Source of the DNA: Bacillota bacterium
Lineage (GTDB): Bacteria > Bacillota > Clostridia > Saccharofermentanales > Fastidiosipilaceae
DNA: 16,232 nucleotides
Assembly: GCA_023388435.1 (NCBI GenBank)
Contig: JAEWGG010000020.1
Span: 1-16,232, forward strand
Direction: 5' to 3'
Made by a program: the position numbers and the translations under genes. Below are positions 1 to 7,431 of the stretch, one piece after another (positions within the stretch are counted from its first letter, which is position 1; each line of letters begins with the position of its first letter). The notes beneath the pieces were generated by a model. That model saw only the letters and a program-made list of their open reading frames with translations, was not told the DNA's origin and ran no database searches.

Positions 1-8
1 TTCAACCA

Positions 9-126
<118 letters not shown>

Positions 127-133
127 ACCACAG

Positions 134-163
134 AAAAGGAGAGGTTTATCCTCTCCTTTTTTT
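134..163 (+). terminator. Intrinsic terminator of the rRNA operon
   Basis: A perfect 11-bp inverted repeat (AAAAGGAGAGG at 134-144, CCTCTCCTTTT at 150-160) encloses a 5-nt TTTAT loop. It runs into TTT at 161-163, so the transcript ends in about seven U residues. It directly follows 5S rRNA and separates the rRNA operon from the walR operon. Confidence 0.93.
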
Positions 164-167
164 ATGC

Positions 168-236
168 TGTTAAGATTACAAGATTGTTGCAGCTTTCTCC
201 TGCTCGAAAAAATTTGTATCCCTTATGTTAAGATTA
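168..236 (+). repeat. Pair of exact 11-bp direct repeats in the walR leader
   Basis: TGTTAAGATTA occurs at 168-178 and again at 226-236, 58 bp apart start to start, in the AT-rich stretch between the rRNA terminator and walR. The first copy begins 5 nt after the terminator T-run. The second copy carries a half-site of the candidate WalR box. A separate short inverted repeat, TGCTC-ATATG-GAGCA, lies at 258-272, before the walR ribosome binding site. The rest of this 134-bp gap shows no open reading frame and no clear sigma-A promoter. Confidence 0.6.
215..231 (+). promoter_or_regulatory. Candidate WalR box upstream of walR
   Basis: The sequence reads TGTATC-N5-TGTTAA, with half-sites at 215-220 and 226-231. 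The published WalR (YycF) consensus of low-GC Firmicutes is TGTWAH-N5-TGTWAH, so 11 of 12 defined positions match; the mismatch is T for A at the fifth base of the first half-site. The box lies 67 bp before walR and just upstream of a -10-like TAGTAT at 245-250 that has no good -35, as expected if WalR activates its own operon. The second half-site is part of an 11-bp exact repeat (TGTTAAGATTA at 168-178 and 226-236). The site is inferred from sequence only. Confidence 0.5.
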
Positions 237-297
237 ATAGGACTTAGTATTACAACTTGCTCATATGGAGCAGACTATAGATGTTGAGGTGTAGAGC

Positions 298-1005
298 ATG
301 CCTGCCCGTATATTAATCGTTGATGACGAGCGGAATATTCAAGATATTCTGATGGTCAATCTGGAGCGTGAAGGATATACGACCATACTGGCTTCGGATG
401 GGATTGAGGCCCTGGATAAGGCTCAGCGGGAGAGACCGGATCTGATCCTGCTGGACTGCATGCTGCCCAAGATGAGCGGTTTTGACGTCTGCCGGACCCT
501 GCGCCAGACGAGTTCCGTACCCATTTTGATGCTGACTGCGAAAAGCGAGGAGATTGACAAGGTCCTCGGCCTGGAATTGGGGGCTGACGACTACATAACG
601 AAGCCTTTTAGCGTGCGGGAAGTACTGGCCCGCGTCAAGGCTCAGCTGCGTCGCGTCACCCTGCATGACCACAGCCCCAGCACGGCGCGGGGGCACGTCC
701 TCCTATTTGCTGGGGGAGAGATGGAGGTGGATCTGGAGGCCTATGAGGTGCGGATCCATGGGGAAAATATCAATCTGACGCTGCGGGAGTTCGAATTGGT
801 GAGTTTCCTGGCCCGGCATGCGGGGCAGGTTTTCTCGCGTGAGCAGCTGCTTAAGCGTGTCTGGGGCTACGAGTATTTTGGTGATGCCAGGACGGTGGAT
901 GTCACGGTTCGGCGGGCCCGTGAAAAGTTGGAGCCGGACCAGAATAACTACCGCTATCTCATGACAAAGCGCGGCGTTGGATACTATTTCGAAAAGCTGG
1001 ACTAG
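298..1005 (+). CDS. walR: OmpR/PhoB-type response regulator, WalR (YycF/VicR) orthologue
   Basis: DNA-binding response regulator of the cell-wall-homeostasis two-component system; on phosphorylation by WalK it controls peptidoglycan hydrolase and wall-related genes. The 235-residue length is standard. The receiver domain (about 3-117) has acidic pair D9/D10, phospho-acceptor D53 in LLDCMLP, T80 and K102 in TKPF. The winged-helix effector domain (about 140-233) contains LTLREFELVSFLA, the recognition-helix segment RTVDVTVRR and the end motif TKRGVGYYF. The segments ADDYITKPFSVREVLARVKA and VWGYEYFGDARTVDV are closer to WalR than to PhoB or other OmpR-type regulators as I remember them. ATG 298 follows GAGGTG at 286-291 with 6 nt spacing. 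First gene of an apparent walR-walK-murA-walJ-rlmH operon, 23 bp before walK; a candidate WalR box upstream suggests autoregulation. Assignment to WalR rather than PhoP/PhoB also rests on walJ and rlmH downstream. Confidence 0.93.
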   Translation: MPARILIVDDERNIQDILMVNLEREGYTTILASDGIEALDKAQRERPDLILLDCMLPKMSGFDVCRTLRQTSSVPILMLTAKSEEIDKVLGLELGADDYITKPFSVREVLARVKAQLRRVTLHDHSPSTARGHVLLFAGGEMEVDLEAYEVRIHGENINLTLREFELVSFLARHAGQVFSREQLLKRVWGYEYFGDARTVDVTVRRAREKLEPDQNNYRYLMTKRGVGYYFEKLD

Positions 1006-1028
1006 GCTTGGAATGAGAGCTGGGAGGG

Positions 1029-2408
1029 ATGGATGCTCTGATGCTAATGGCAAGTTTTAGCCCTTTTGGGCCGCTGGTCCTGGGCTTTTTTCTGGGGGCC
1101 CTATTTCTGGGCCTCTTTAGTTTTCTGCTCCTGCCGCGCCGCCGTGGACAGGAACAGGCGAAGTTGGAGCAGGTCTCCTCGAACCTGCTGACGACGGAAG
1201 CGCGCTACAGCACGATTTTTTCTGACATGGATCTCGGCATGCTGCTGTATAACGAGAAGCGACACTTGCAGCAGGCGAATCCTGCTGCCCACCAATTGCT
1301 GGGGACTGTGGAGCTGCCGCAGACCCTGGACGACTTCCTGGCGGCCTATGGTGAAGAGAATGGCCTGCGGGCCCGCTTTCACCTCTCGAAGTCCCGTGTG
1401 CAGGGGGTCTGGCAGGGTAAGAAACGCAGTTTGCAGATCTCGCTGAAGGCGGCCCAGGTGGGGGAGAGCGAGCAGCGAGTCTATCTGGTTCTGCTCCAGG
1501 ATATCACGGAGCAGGAGCAGCAGGAGAGCCAGCGCAAGGCCTTTGTAGCCAACGTTTCCCACGAATTAAAGACCCCCCTGACGACGATCATGAGTTACAC
1601 CGAGTCCCTCCTTGACTGGGGCTTAGAAGAGAAGAACAAGGACGGCCTGCGCAAGGACCTCCAGCGTATTCATGACGACGCCACGCGGATGAAGGACCTG
1701 GTGACGGATCTACTCCTGCTTTCGAGCATCGACAGCCACAAGCATCTCAATCGCTTTGCGGTCATTGACCTGGATCCGGTGGTGGCCAGGGTCGTTGAGG
1801 GCATGCAGCTTCAGGCTGAGGAAAAGGGCCTCAGTCTGAGCTATGTGCGCATGGCCAAGCTGCCGAAGATTTTTGCCGATAGCTCAGGTATCGAGCGCAT
1901 CGTGACCAACCTCCTCTCCAATGCCCTGAAGTACACGGAAAAGGGGGGACAGGTAAAGGTCTATACGGGACGGCTGGTGGACTCGGTCTATGTGAAAGTC
2001 AGTGACAGCGGCTGCGGCATTGAAGAGCGGCATGTGAAGCGCATTTTCGAGCGCTTCTACAGGGTGGATACGACGGGTTCGCGCCAGTACGGTGGGACGG
2101 GGCTTGGTCTGGCCATCGCCCAGGAGCTGAGCCAGATCCACGAGGGGGAGCTGACGGTGCAGACGGCCCTGGGCCAGGGCTCCTCGTTCAGTCTGATTAT
2201 TCCTAGTGTTGTGCGGGTCTATTATGATACACTTATAGACATTCGTGCGCAGATTGCGCTGACAACGGTCCTGCGCCAGGCGGCGGAGCAGAGCCTGGTG
2301 GCCCAGCTCCAGGAGCAGGGGGAGGAGATTGAAACCCTCTCGGACCTGGTTCCTGGACGCATGGAAGAGCTCTTGCAGTTCTACCGCGAGCGACTGGAGA
2401 AGACGTGA
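1029..2408 (+). CDS. walK: Membrane PAS-histidine kinase, WalK (VicK) orthologue with a C-terminal tail
   Basis: Sensor kinase partner of WalR. A single transmembrane segment at about 13-35 is followed by Arg-Arg-Arg (cytoplasmic side), a PAS-like domain (about 55-160, ending LLQDITEQ), a HisKA domain with phospho-acceptor H178 in FVANVSHELKTPL, and an HATPase_c domain with N294/N298 (N box), D326-G328-G330 (G1) and GGTGLGL at 355-361 (G2). There is almost no extracellular part and no second membrane span. This resembles streptococcal VicK rather than Bacillus WalK, which has an external domain and HAMP. The kinase core ends near 392 (FSLIIP); about 67 further residues, helix-rich and acidic, form an unusual tail. 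Start is uncertain: GGGAGG at 1022-1027 is too close to ATG 1029, so ATG 1041 (residue 5) or ATG 1047 may be used; either leaves all domains intact. Confidence 0.9.
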   Translation: MDALMLMASFSPFGPLVLGFFLGALFLGLFSFLLLPRRRGQEQAKLEQVSSNLLTTEARYSTIFSDMDLGMLLYNEKRHLQQANPAAHQLLGTVELPQTLDDFLAAYGEENGLRARFHLSKSRVQGVWQGKKRSLQISLKAAQVGESEQRVYLVLLQDITEQEQQESQRKAFVANVSHELKTPLTTIMSYTESLLDWGLEEKNKDGLRKDLQRIHDDATRMKDLVTDLLLLSSIDSHKHLNRFAVIDLDPVVARVVEGMQLQAEEKGLSLSYVRMAKLPKIFADSSGIERIVTNLLSNALKYTEKGGQVKVYTGRLVDSVYVKVSDSGCGIEERHVKRIFERFYRVDTTGSRQYGGTGLGLAIAQELSQIHEGELTVQTALGQGSSFSLIIPSVVRVYYDTLIDIRAQIALTTVLRQAAEQSLVAQLQEQGEEIETLSDLVPGRMEELLQFYRERLEKT

Positions 2409-2462
2409 ATCGCGTCCTGTTCGCGCGCCTGCCTGTTGTCATAAATCGAGGAGAGATAATTT

Positions 2463-3728
2463 TTGTCTAGTTTAATCATTCATGGTGGAAAACCGCTCTG
2501 CGGTACCGTGCGGGTGAGTGGTTCGAAGAATGCGGTCCTGGGTATTATTGCTGCGGCGATGATGCTGGACGGACCTTGTACCCTGGAAAATGTGCCGGAC
2601 ATTTCGGACGTTCGGGTCCTCCTGGAGATCTGTGAGGACTTCGGAGCCCAGGTTCAGCGCTTGGATCGCCATAAAATTGTGATCGATCCCAGGACGGTGC
2701 GCCTGCAGGAGGCCCGGGCGGAGAACACCCGGCGCATCCGCGCCTCATATTACCTGCTGGGGGCCCTGCTGGGCCGTTTTGGCGAGGTGAGTATGAGCCT
2801 GCCGGGGGGCTGTAACTTCGGCACCCGCCCCATTGACCTCCATCTCAAGGGTTTCCAGGCTATGGGGAGCCAGGTGGAAAAGGGCGGCGGTGGCATTCGT
2901 CTCTACAGTAAGGGACGCCTGCGCGGTGCCCGCGTCTTCCTGGATACGGTCTCTGTTGGGGCGACGATTAACCTGATGCTGGCGGGCACGCGAGCTGAGG
3001 GGGTGACCATCATTGAGAACGCGGCCAAGGAGCCGCATATCGTCGATGTGGCCAACTTCCTAAACACCATGGGGGCGGATATTAAAGGTGCTGGTACGGA
3101 CGTCATCCGTATTCACGGTGTGGCTCGACTTGAGGGGGGGAAGTGCTATTCGGCGATTCCGGATCAGATCGAGGCCGGCACCTACATGCTGATGGCCGCG
3201 GCGACCCGTGGAGATGTGACGGTTTCCAACATCATTCCCAAGCACATGGAGGTCCTGGTGGCCAAGCTGGAGGAGATGGGCGTGCACTGCGAGGCCGGTG
3301 AGGATAGCTATCGCGTCTACTGCCTTCCCGGAGAGCGTCTGCACTGCGCCAATTTTAAGACCCTGCCCTATCCAGGTTTTCCAACGGATCTCCAGCCGCA
3401 GACCACGGCCATGTTGGTCACGGTGGAGGGCCTGTCCCGTGTCTTTGAGGGGGTCTGGGAGAACCGCTTCCAATATGTGGAAGAGCTTAAGCTGATGGGG
3501 GCGGACATCCAGATTGCGGGCAAGTACGCACTGATTAATGGCCCTGTACAGATGAGCGGCGGCCGGGTCCAGGCCCGGGACCTGCGCGCGGGGGCGGCTA
3601 TGGTGCTGGCCGGTCTGGTAGCTGAGGGGGAGACGGAGATACTCGAAGCCCAGTATGTAGAGCGCGGCTATGAGGACATCATCAATAAGCTGACCGCTTT
3701 GGGAGCGGACATATGGAAGGCGGACTGA
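2463..3728 (+). CDS. murA: UDP-N-acetylglucosamine 1-carboxyvinyltransferase
   Basis: MurA transfers enolpyruvate from phosphoenolpyruvate to UDP-GlcNAc, the first committed cytoplasmic step of peptidoglycan synthesis and the fosfomycin target. The 421-residue length is typical. Visible landmarks are K22-N23 in GSKNAVLG, the active-site loop GGCNFGTRPIDLHLKG with catalytic C117 (the residue alkylated by fosfomycin), the DQIEAGTYM segment, and the C-terminal RAGAAMVLAGL and ALGADI motifs. Start is TTG 2463, with GAGGAGA at 2448-2454 and 8 nt spacing; no ATG fits better. It lies 54 bp after walK and its end overlaps walJ. This position is occupied by yycH/yycI in Bacillus and Staphylococcus. 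Clostridia often have two murA paralogues; from this window I cannot say which this is, so a murA1/murA2 label is withheld. Confidence 0.96.
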   Translation: MSSLIIHGGKPLCGTVRVSGSKNAVLGIIAAAMMLDGPCTLENVPDISDVRVLLEICEDFGAQVQRLDRHKIVIDPRTVRLQEARAENTRRIRASYYLLGALLGRFGEVSMSLPGGCNFGTRPIDLHLKGFQAMGSQVEKGGGGIRLYSKGRLRGARVFLDTVSVGATINLMLAGTRAEGVTIIENAAKEPHIVDVANFLNTMGADIKGAGTDVIRIHGVARLEGGKCYSAIPDQIEAGTYMLMAAATRGDVTVSNIIPKHMEVLVAKLEEMGVHCEAGEDSYRVYCLPGERLHCANFKTLPYPGFPTDLQPQTTAMLVTVEGLSRVFEGVWENRFQYVEELKLMGADIQIAGKYALINGPVQMSGGRVQARDLRAGAAMVLAGLVAEGETEILEAQYVERGYEDIINKLTALGADIWKAD

Positions 3729-4642
3729 GACGCGGACCTGCGGCTTCAGGAGGTCTGGAGGAGAGGCAGCAGCCCGGAGTGGAGGGTCTGGACGATCAGA
3801 CCCCGAACACAGAGGAGGCCGCTGCCTTTTCGCTTGCCTCGGGGAGCAGCGGCAACGCTATTTTTCTGCGATCCTCAGGGACACGTCTGCTCTTCGATGC
3901 GGGGATCTCTGCAGCCCGCATCCGACGGGCTCTGCACCTGCGCGGTGAGCGGGCGGAGTGGCTGGACGGGATATTTGTCAGCCACGAGCATAGTGATCAC
4001 ATTGCTGGTTTGGAGGTCCTGGCCCGTCGGGAGGGAATCCCCCTGTTTATGACGCGGGGGACCTACTCATCGCTCTGCTTTAAGGGGAAGCTGCGCGAAA
4101 CGGTGGACTACCACGTGCAGTTCCTGGAGCCAGGCTGCCCGCTGAGGCTGGGGGCGGTGGAGGTCCTGCCCCTCTCCAGCCCGCACGACGCCCAGGATCC
4201 CCTCTGTTTCCGCTGGTCTGACGGTCGGAGCCAGGTTGGTATCGTGACGGATCTGGGCCATATCCCGGCGCATCTGACTGAGGCCATGGCGGAGGTGGAG
4301 CTGCTTTTCCTGGAGAGCAACTATGACCAGTCCATGTTGCTGGCCGGCCCCTACAGCTGGCCTCTCAAGCAGCGCATAGACGGGCCCTACGGTCACCTCT
4401 CCAATCAGGCGGCGGCGGACTTCGCCTGTCACCTGCTTGAGCGGGGTTGCCGGCGCTTCGTTCTGGCCCATCTCTCGGCGACCAACAATTTGCCAGAATT
4501 GGCTGAGCTGACAGTGGGTCAGCAGTTACGGCGGAGGGCGGCGGAGCTGGGCTGTGACTTCCGTCTGGAACTCGCGCCGCGGCACGAGCCTTCAGAGCCC
4601 TTTTATCTGGGACAAAGCTACAGGGAGGAGGCGAGTTCCTGA
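3713..4642 (+). CDS. walJ: Metallo-beta-lactamase-fold hydrolase WalJ/YycJ
   Basis: Metal-dependent hydrolase of the WalJ (YycJ) branch of the metallo-beta-lactamase superfamily, linked in Firmicutes to cell division, wall homeostasis and DNA repair; its natural substrate is not firmly known. The fold begins at FSLASGSSGN (39-48). H91-x-H93-x-D95-H96 is the metal motif, with a further His in SSPHDA, Asp in VTDLGH and His in LAHLSATNN. ESNYD and YGHLSNQAA are family-specific YycJ segments. ATG 3713 overlaps murA by 16 bp and has GGGAG at 3701-3705, 7 nt upstream. That start adds about 35 poorly conserved residues before the fold. GTG 3779, after GGAGGAGAGG at 3757-3766, would give the more usual short N-terminus, so the start is unsettled. 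The stop overlaps the rlmH start. Confidence 0.9.
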   Translation: MEGGLRRGPAASGGLEERQQPGVEGLDDQTPNTEEAAAFSLASGSSGNAIFLRSSGTRLLFDAGISAARIRRALHLRGERAEWLDGIFVSHEHSDHIAGLEVLARREGIPLFMTRGTYSSLCFKGKLRETVDYHVQFLEPGCPLRLGAVEVLPLSSPHDAQDPLCFRWSDGRSQVGIVTDLGHIPAHLTEAMAEVELLFLESNYDQSMLLAGPYSWPLKQRIDGPYGHLSNQAAADFACHLLERGCRRFVLAHLSATNNLPELAELTVGQQLRRRAAELGCDFRLELAPRHEPSEPFYLGQSYREEASS

Positions 4643-5106
4643 TGCGTATCTGCATCTACGCGGTGGGCAAGGTTCGGGAAAAGGCGCTCAATGAACTGCT
4701 GTCCCGCTATCTAAAAATGGCCTCGCGCTATGTACAGTTGGAGATCCGTGAGTTTCCCGACTATCCGGACCAGGACTCGGCGGACCTGGCCCGCAAGCGG
4801 GAGGGGGAAGCCCTGCTGAAGGCCCTGGAAAAAGAGGGCCGGGTTCTGGCCCTGGACCTGCATGGAGAGCGTCTGGACTCGGAGCAATTCTCGGCCCAGT
4901 TGATGGCGGAACTGGAGCTTGGGGGGGCTCGTCTGGCCCTGGTTATTGCGGGCTCCAACGGATTTTCGCCTGAACTCAGGGCCCGTATGGACCGGCGCTG
5001 GAGCCTGGGGGCGCTGACCTACCCCCACCAGCTGGTGCGCCTGCTCGCTGTCGAGCAGATATACCGGGCCTTTAAAATTGCCCGAGGTGAAACATATCAC
5101 AAGTAG
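4642..5106 (+). CDS. rlmH: 23S rRNA pseudouridine-1915 N3-methyltransferase RlmH
   Basis: RlmH is a SPOUT-class methyltransferase that uses S-adenosylmethionine to methylate N3 of pseudouridine 1915 (E. coli numbering) in helix 69 of 23S rRNA on assembled 70S ribosomes. At 154 residues it has the normal length. Seen are the ALDLHGERLDSEQFS segment (70-84), the knot glycine loop LVIAGSNGFSPELRARMD (family form usually IGG-x-x-G), SLGALTYPHQLVRLLAVEQIYRAFKI and the terminal GETYHK. The start is set by a one-base stop/start overlap (TGATG, 4640-4644) with walJ and GGGAGGAGG at about 4624, implying translational coupling. The walJ-rlmH neighbourhood is conserved in Firmicutes. Confidence 0.96.
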   Translation: MRICIYAVGKVREKALNELLSRYLKMASRYVQLEIREFPDYPDQDSADLARKREGEALLKALEKEGRVLALDLHGERLDSEQFSAQLMAELELGGARLALVIAGSNGFSPELRARMDRRWSLGALTYPHQLVRLLAVEQIYRAFKIARGETYHK

Positions 5107-5120
5107 GAGGTGGCAAAATC

Positions 5121-6290
5121 GTGAGCCGAGCTGAATGGGGGCCCCAGGCGGGCCTCTTAGAGCGGCCGCAGTGGCCCTATGCCCCAAGCCCGCGGGTCCA
5201 GGAAGGGCTGCGCCGCGAGGGGCAGAAACTCTGGCTTACAGGTCCCGAACTGGAGCGTCAACGCTTTTTGGAACTTCTGGCCCGTCGCCACCACTGTGCC
5301 CTAGACCAGATCCTGTTGGGGCCCAGCAGGGAGAGTCTGATTTATCTGGCGGCCCTCTGCTTCTGTGAGGGAGGGGATGGACGCCCCGTTCTGGGGGAGC
5401 TCCCAGGGCGGAGAAGCCCGCGCAAGTCCAGACCTTTCCGGCGTGGGGAGGAAGAGCTCTGGCAGTTGAGTTTTGACGACTATATTGCCGGAACTCAGGT
5501 GGCGTCCTGCGCCGCGGAGAGTGACTTTCGCTACAGCCGCCTCCTGGCGGCGGCGGGACTGCGCCTCCAGCCCGCGCTGCGAAACGCCTGTGGCCACTTG
5601 CTCTGGCCCCGGGGCCTCGGCCTCTATCTGCATTCCTGTCCAGATCTGGATGGAGGTGCTCTGACCTGGCTGCAGCCCGAGACCTGGACGGGTGAGGGGG
5701 AATGGCTGCTGGACCTCTCCTGGCTGGCTTTCAGTGCTTTGGAATCTGAGTTCTGGTTTGCCTGGGCCCCTGCGGAGGAGGAGATGAATCGTAGCAGCGA
5801 CCGTCTGTCGCTACAGCAGCCGCCCTTTTTACAGCTCTATGCCCCTGGTCTCAGCCTCGGACTCCCAGACCTGCACTTGGCCTATCTGATTGGCCCAGAA
5901 GAAAAAATTAAGCGCTTGCGGGCGGGGGCCGGACGTCTGCCCTGGCCCCCTGTGGGACGGGCGGAACTGGCCCTGTTGAACTGGGCCCTGCAGGATGATT
6001 ACTACTACCAGCGGGCCTACCAGACCTGTCGGGAAATGCGCAGGGCCTGGCTACAACATGCCCGCGAACTGGGTTATACGGTGCGGGAAGGGGTACTGGC
6101 TGAATTATATTTTAGCCATCCGTTGTTGGAGGCAGAGCTCCTCTTGGAGCGCTTACAAGACCGGGGGGTGGGCCTCTGCAGCTACTACGCCCCGAGCGCT
6201 GAGCTGCGCCTGCAGATGGGGAGCAGGGGACAGCTCCAGGCCCTGCTTTACATCCTGGAGGACCTGCTTGAGGGACTGCCTAGAGGCTAG
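5121..6290 (+). CDS. Aminotransferase-like (HisC/CobD-type fold I) protein lacking the catalytic lysine
   Basis: The 389-residue protein aligns by eye with histidinol-phosphate aminotransferase / threonine-phosphate decarboxylase along its whole length. YAPSPRVQEGLR (20-31) matches the N-terminal 'GPSP-x-V' segment. LDQILLGPSRESLIYLAAL (61-79) matches the cofactor-phosphate loop region, and WLLDLSWLAF (195-204) matches the VDEAYxEF strand, with D198 kept. LAYLIGPEEKIKRLR follows the usual active-site lysine, and ELRLQMGS (361-368) keeps the carboxylate-binding Arg at R363. The FSKAFGLAGLRLGY segment is replaced by YAPGLSLGLPDLHLAY (240-255), which has no lysine; the PNNPTG motif is also lost (HSCPDLDGG). 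It is therefore probably a pseudoenzyme or has a changed function; no role can be named. GTG 5121 has a strong AGGAGGTG at 5105-5112, overlapping the rlmH stop, so it belongs to the wal operon. Confidence 0.75.
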   Translation: MSRAEWGPQAGLLERPQWPYAPSPRVQEGLRREGQKLWLTGPELERQRFLELLARRHHCALDQILLGPSRESLIYLAALCFCEGGDGRPVLGELPGRRSPRKSRPFRRGEEELWQLSFDDYIAGTQVASCAAESDFRYSRLLAAAGLRLQPALRNACGHLLWPRGLGLYLHSCPDLDGGALTWLQPETWTGEGEWLLDLSWLAFSALESEFWFAWAPAEEEMNRSSDRLSLQQPPFLQLYAPGLSLGLPDLHLAYLIGPEEKIKRLRAGAGRLPWPPVGRAELALLNWALQDDYYYQRAYQTCREMRRAWLQHARELGYTVREGVLAELYFSHPLLEAELLLERLQDRGVGLCSYYAPSAELRLQMGSRGQLQALLYILEDLLEGLPRG

Positions 6291-7363
6291 TTCCGGACGG
6301 ACCTATCCCCAGGCTCGACTCCTGTATCGACCAGCTCTACAGCCTGCCAGAAGGCCTCCAATTCGGCGGCTGTGGACACGGCGCAGGCCCTGCGCCGCCA
6401 GTCTTTAGCTCCAGGCAGGGAGCGAACGTAGTGCATGAGTAGTTTTCGGGCCTCACGACAGCCCCGCTCCTCACCGACCAGGCTCAGAAGATACTGACAG
6501 TGTCGGCGCCCCGCCTGGGCCCGCTCTTGGGGGCTGGGGAGACGTGGGGGGCGGCCGGTACGGATCTCCTCTTGGAGGCTGCGAAATAAGAAGGGGTTGC
6601 CCTCGGCGGCACGGCCCAGCATCAGAGCCCTGGCGCCCGTGATTTCGAGGCAGCGCTGGGCGCTCTGACAGTCCTGGATATCCCCGTTAGCCATAAAAAC
6701 TGGGGCCTGGTCCCCGCAGTGAGCGGACAATAGGGCCTCGAGTTCCCCGAGGCGCCCCCAGTCGGCTTCGCCACTGTACATCTGATCGCGGGTGCGTCCG
6801 TGGACGCAGATCAGATCCAACCCCTCCTCAGCCAGGGCCAGGACCAGGGCAGGGGCAGTGAAGTCCCCGTGATGGAAGCCCAGTCGCGTCTTGGCGGAGA
6901 GGGCGATGGGCAGGCCCTCAAGGTCGCGTTTCAGAGCGCGGATGATGGCCCTGGCCCGCTCCGGTTGAAGGAGGAGGGCTGAACCCGCCCCGGTCTTTGT
7001 GACTTTAGGCACCGGACAACCCATGTTGATATCCAGCATGTCAAAGTCCCGACTGCGGGGGTCGCTGAGCAGGATTTCCAGGGCGGCGCGAAAGTCGTCG
7101 ACCTCCGCTCCGAAGAGCTGCAAGACGCGCAGTCCCTGGCTGCTAGGAAGCACATAGCGCAGGGCATGGTCTATGGACTGGTGGTAGCGTAGGCCCCTGG
7201 CCGAGACTAGCTCGGTATACAGCAGTCCGGCTCCCATTTCGGCAGAGAGCTCGCGGAAGGCCTGGTCGGTGTAACCGGCCATCGGGGCCAGGGCGAGGGC
7301 GTTTGGCGCGGTGACGGGGCCAATTTTCAGGGGATTCAGCAGAGACTGAAGCGTGTAGGACAT
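6287..7363 (-). CDS. dus: tRNA-dihydrouridine synthase, DusB-like
   Basis: FMN-dependent enzyme that reduces uridines of tRNA D-loops to dihydrouridine with NAD(P)H. The 358-residue protein has LAPMAGYTDQAFR (25-37, FMN site), DINMGCPVPKVTKTGAGSAL with catalytic C116, K158 in SAKTRLG, H188 in VHGRT, ANGDI (225-229) and MLGRAAEGNPFLF (248-260, phosphate site), followed by the helical tRNA-binding domain. These fit the DusB/bacterial Dus group; the position modified cannot be told by sequence alone. ATG 7363 has AGGAGT about 5 nt upstream. The gene runs against the preceding operon and shares the tetranucleotide CTAG (6287-6290) with the aminotransferase-like gene, so both stop codons are in the same four bases. 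No terminator is seen between them. Confidence 0.94.
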   Translation of the reverse strand: MSYTLQSLLNPLKIGPVTAPNALALAPMAGYTDQAFRELSAEMGAGLLYTELVSARGLRYHQSIDHALRYVLPSSQGLRVLQLFGAEVDDFRAALEILLSDPRSRDFDMLDINMGCPVPKVTKTGAGSALLLQPERARAIIRALKRDLEGLPIALSAKTRLGFHHGDFTAPALVLALAEEGLDLICVHGRTRDQMYSGEADWGRLGELEALLSAHCGDQAPVFMANGDIQDCQSAQRCLEITGARALMLGRAAEGNPFLFRSLQEEIRTGRPPRLPSPQERAQAGRRHCQYLLSLVGEERGCREARKLLMHYVRSLPGAKDWRRRACAVSTAAELEAFWQAVELVDTGVEPGDRSVRN

Positions 7364-7431
7364 GGGCTACTCCTGGAGTCGGCGGCCCCTTATGTCTCCA
7401 GGGGCGGAGTGGCCAGGGTCGCACAGAGTGG

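Noticed and set aside
5121..6290. Functional histidinol-phosphate aminotransferase annotation
   Set aside because: The PLP-binding lysine and PNNPTG motif are absent, and there are no histidine or cobalamin genes around.
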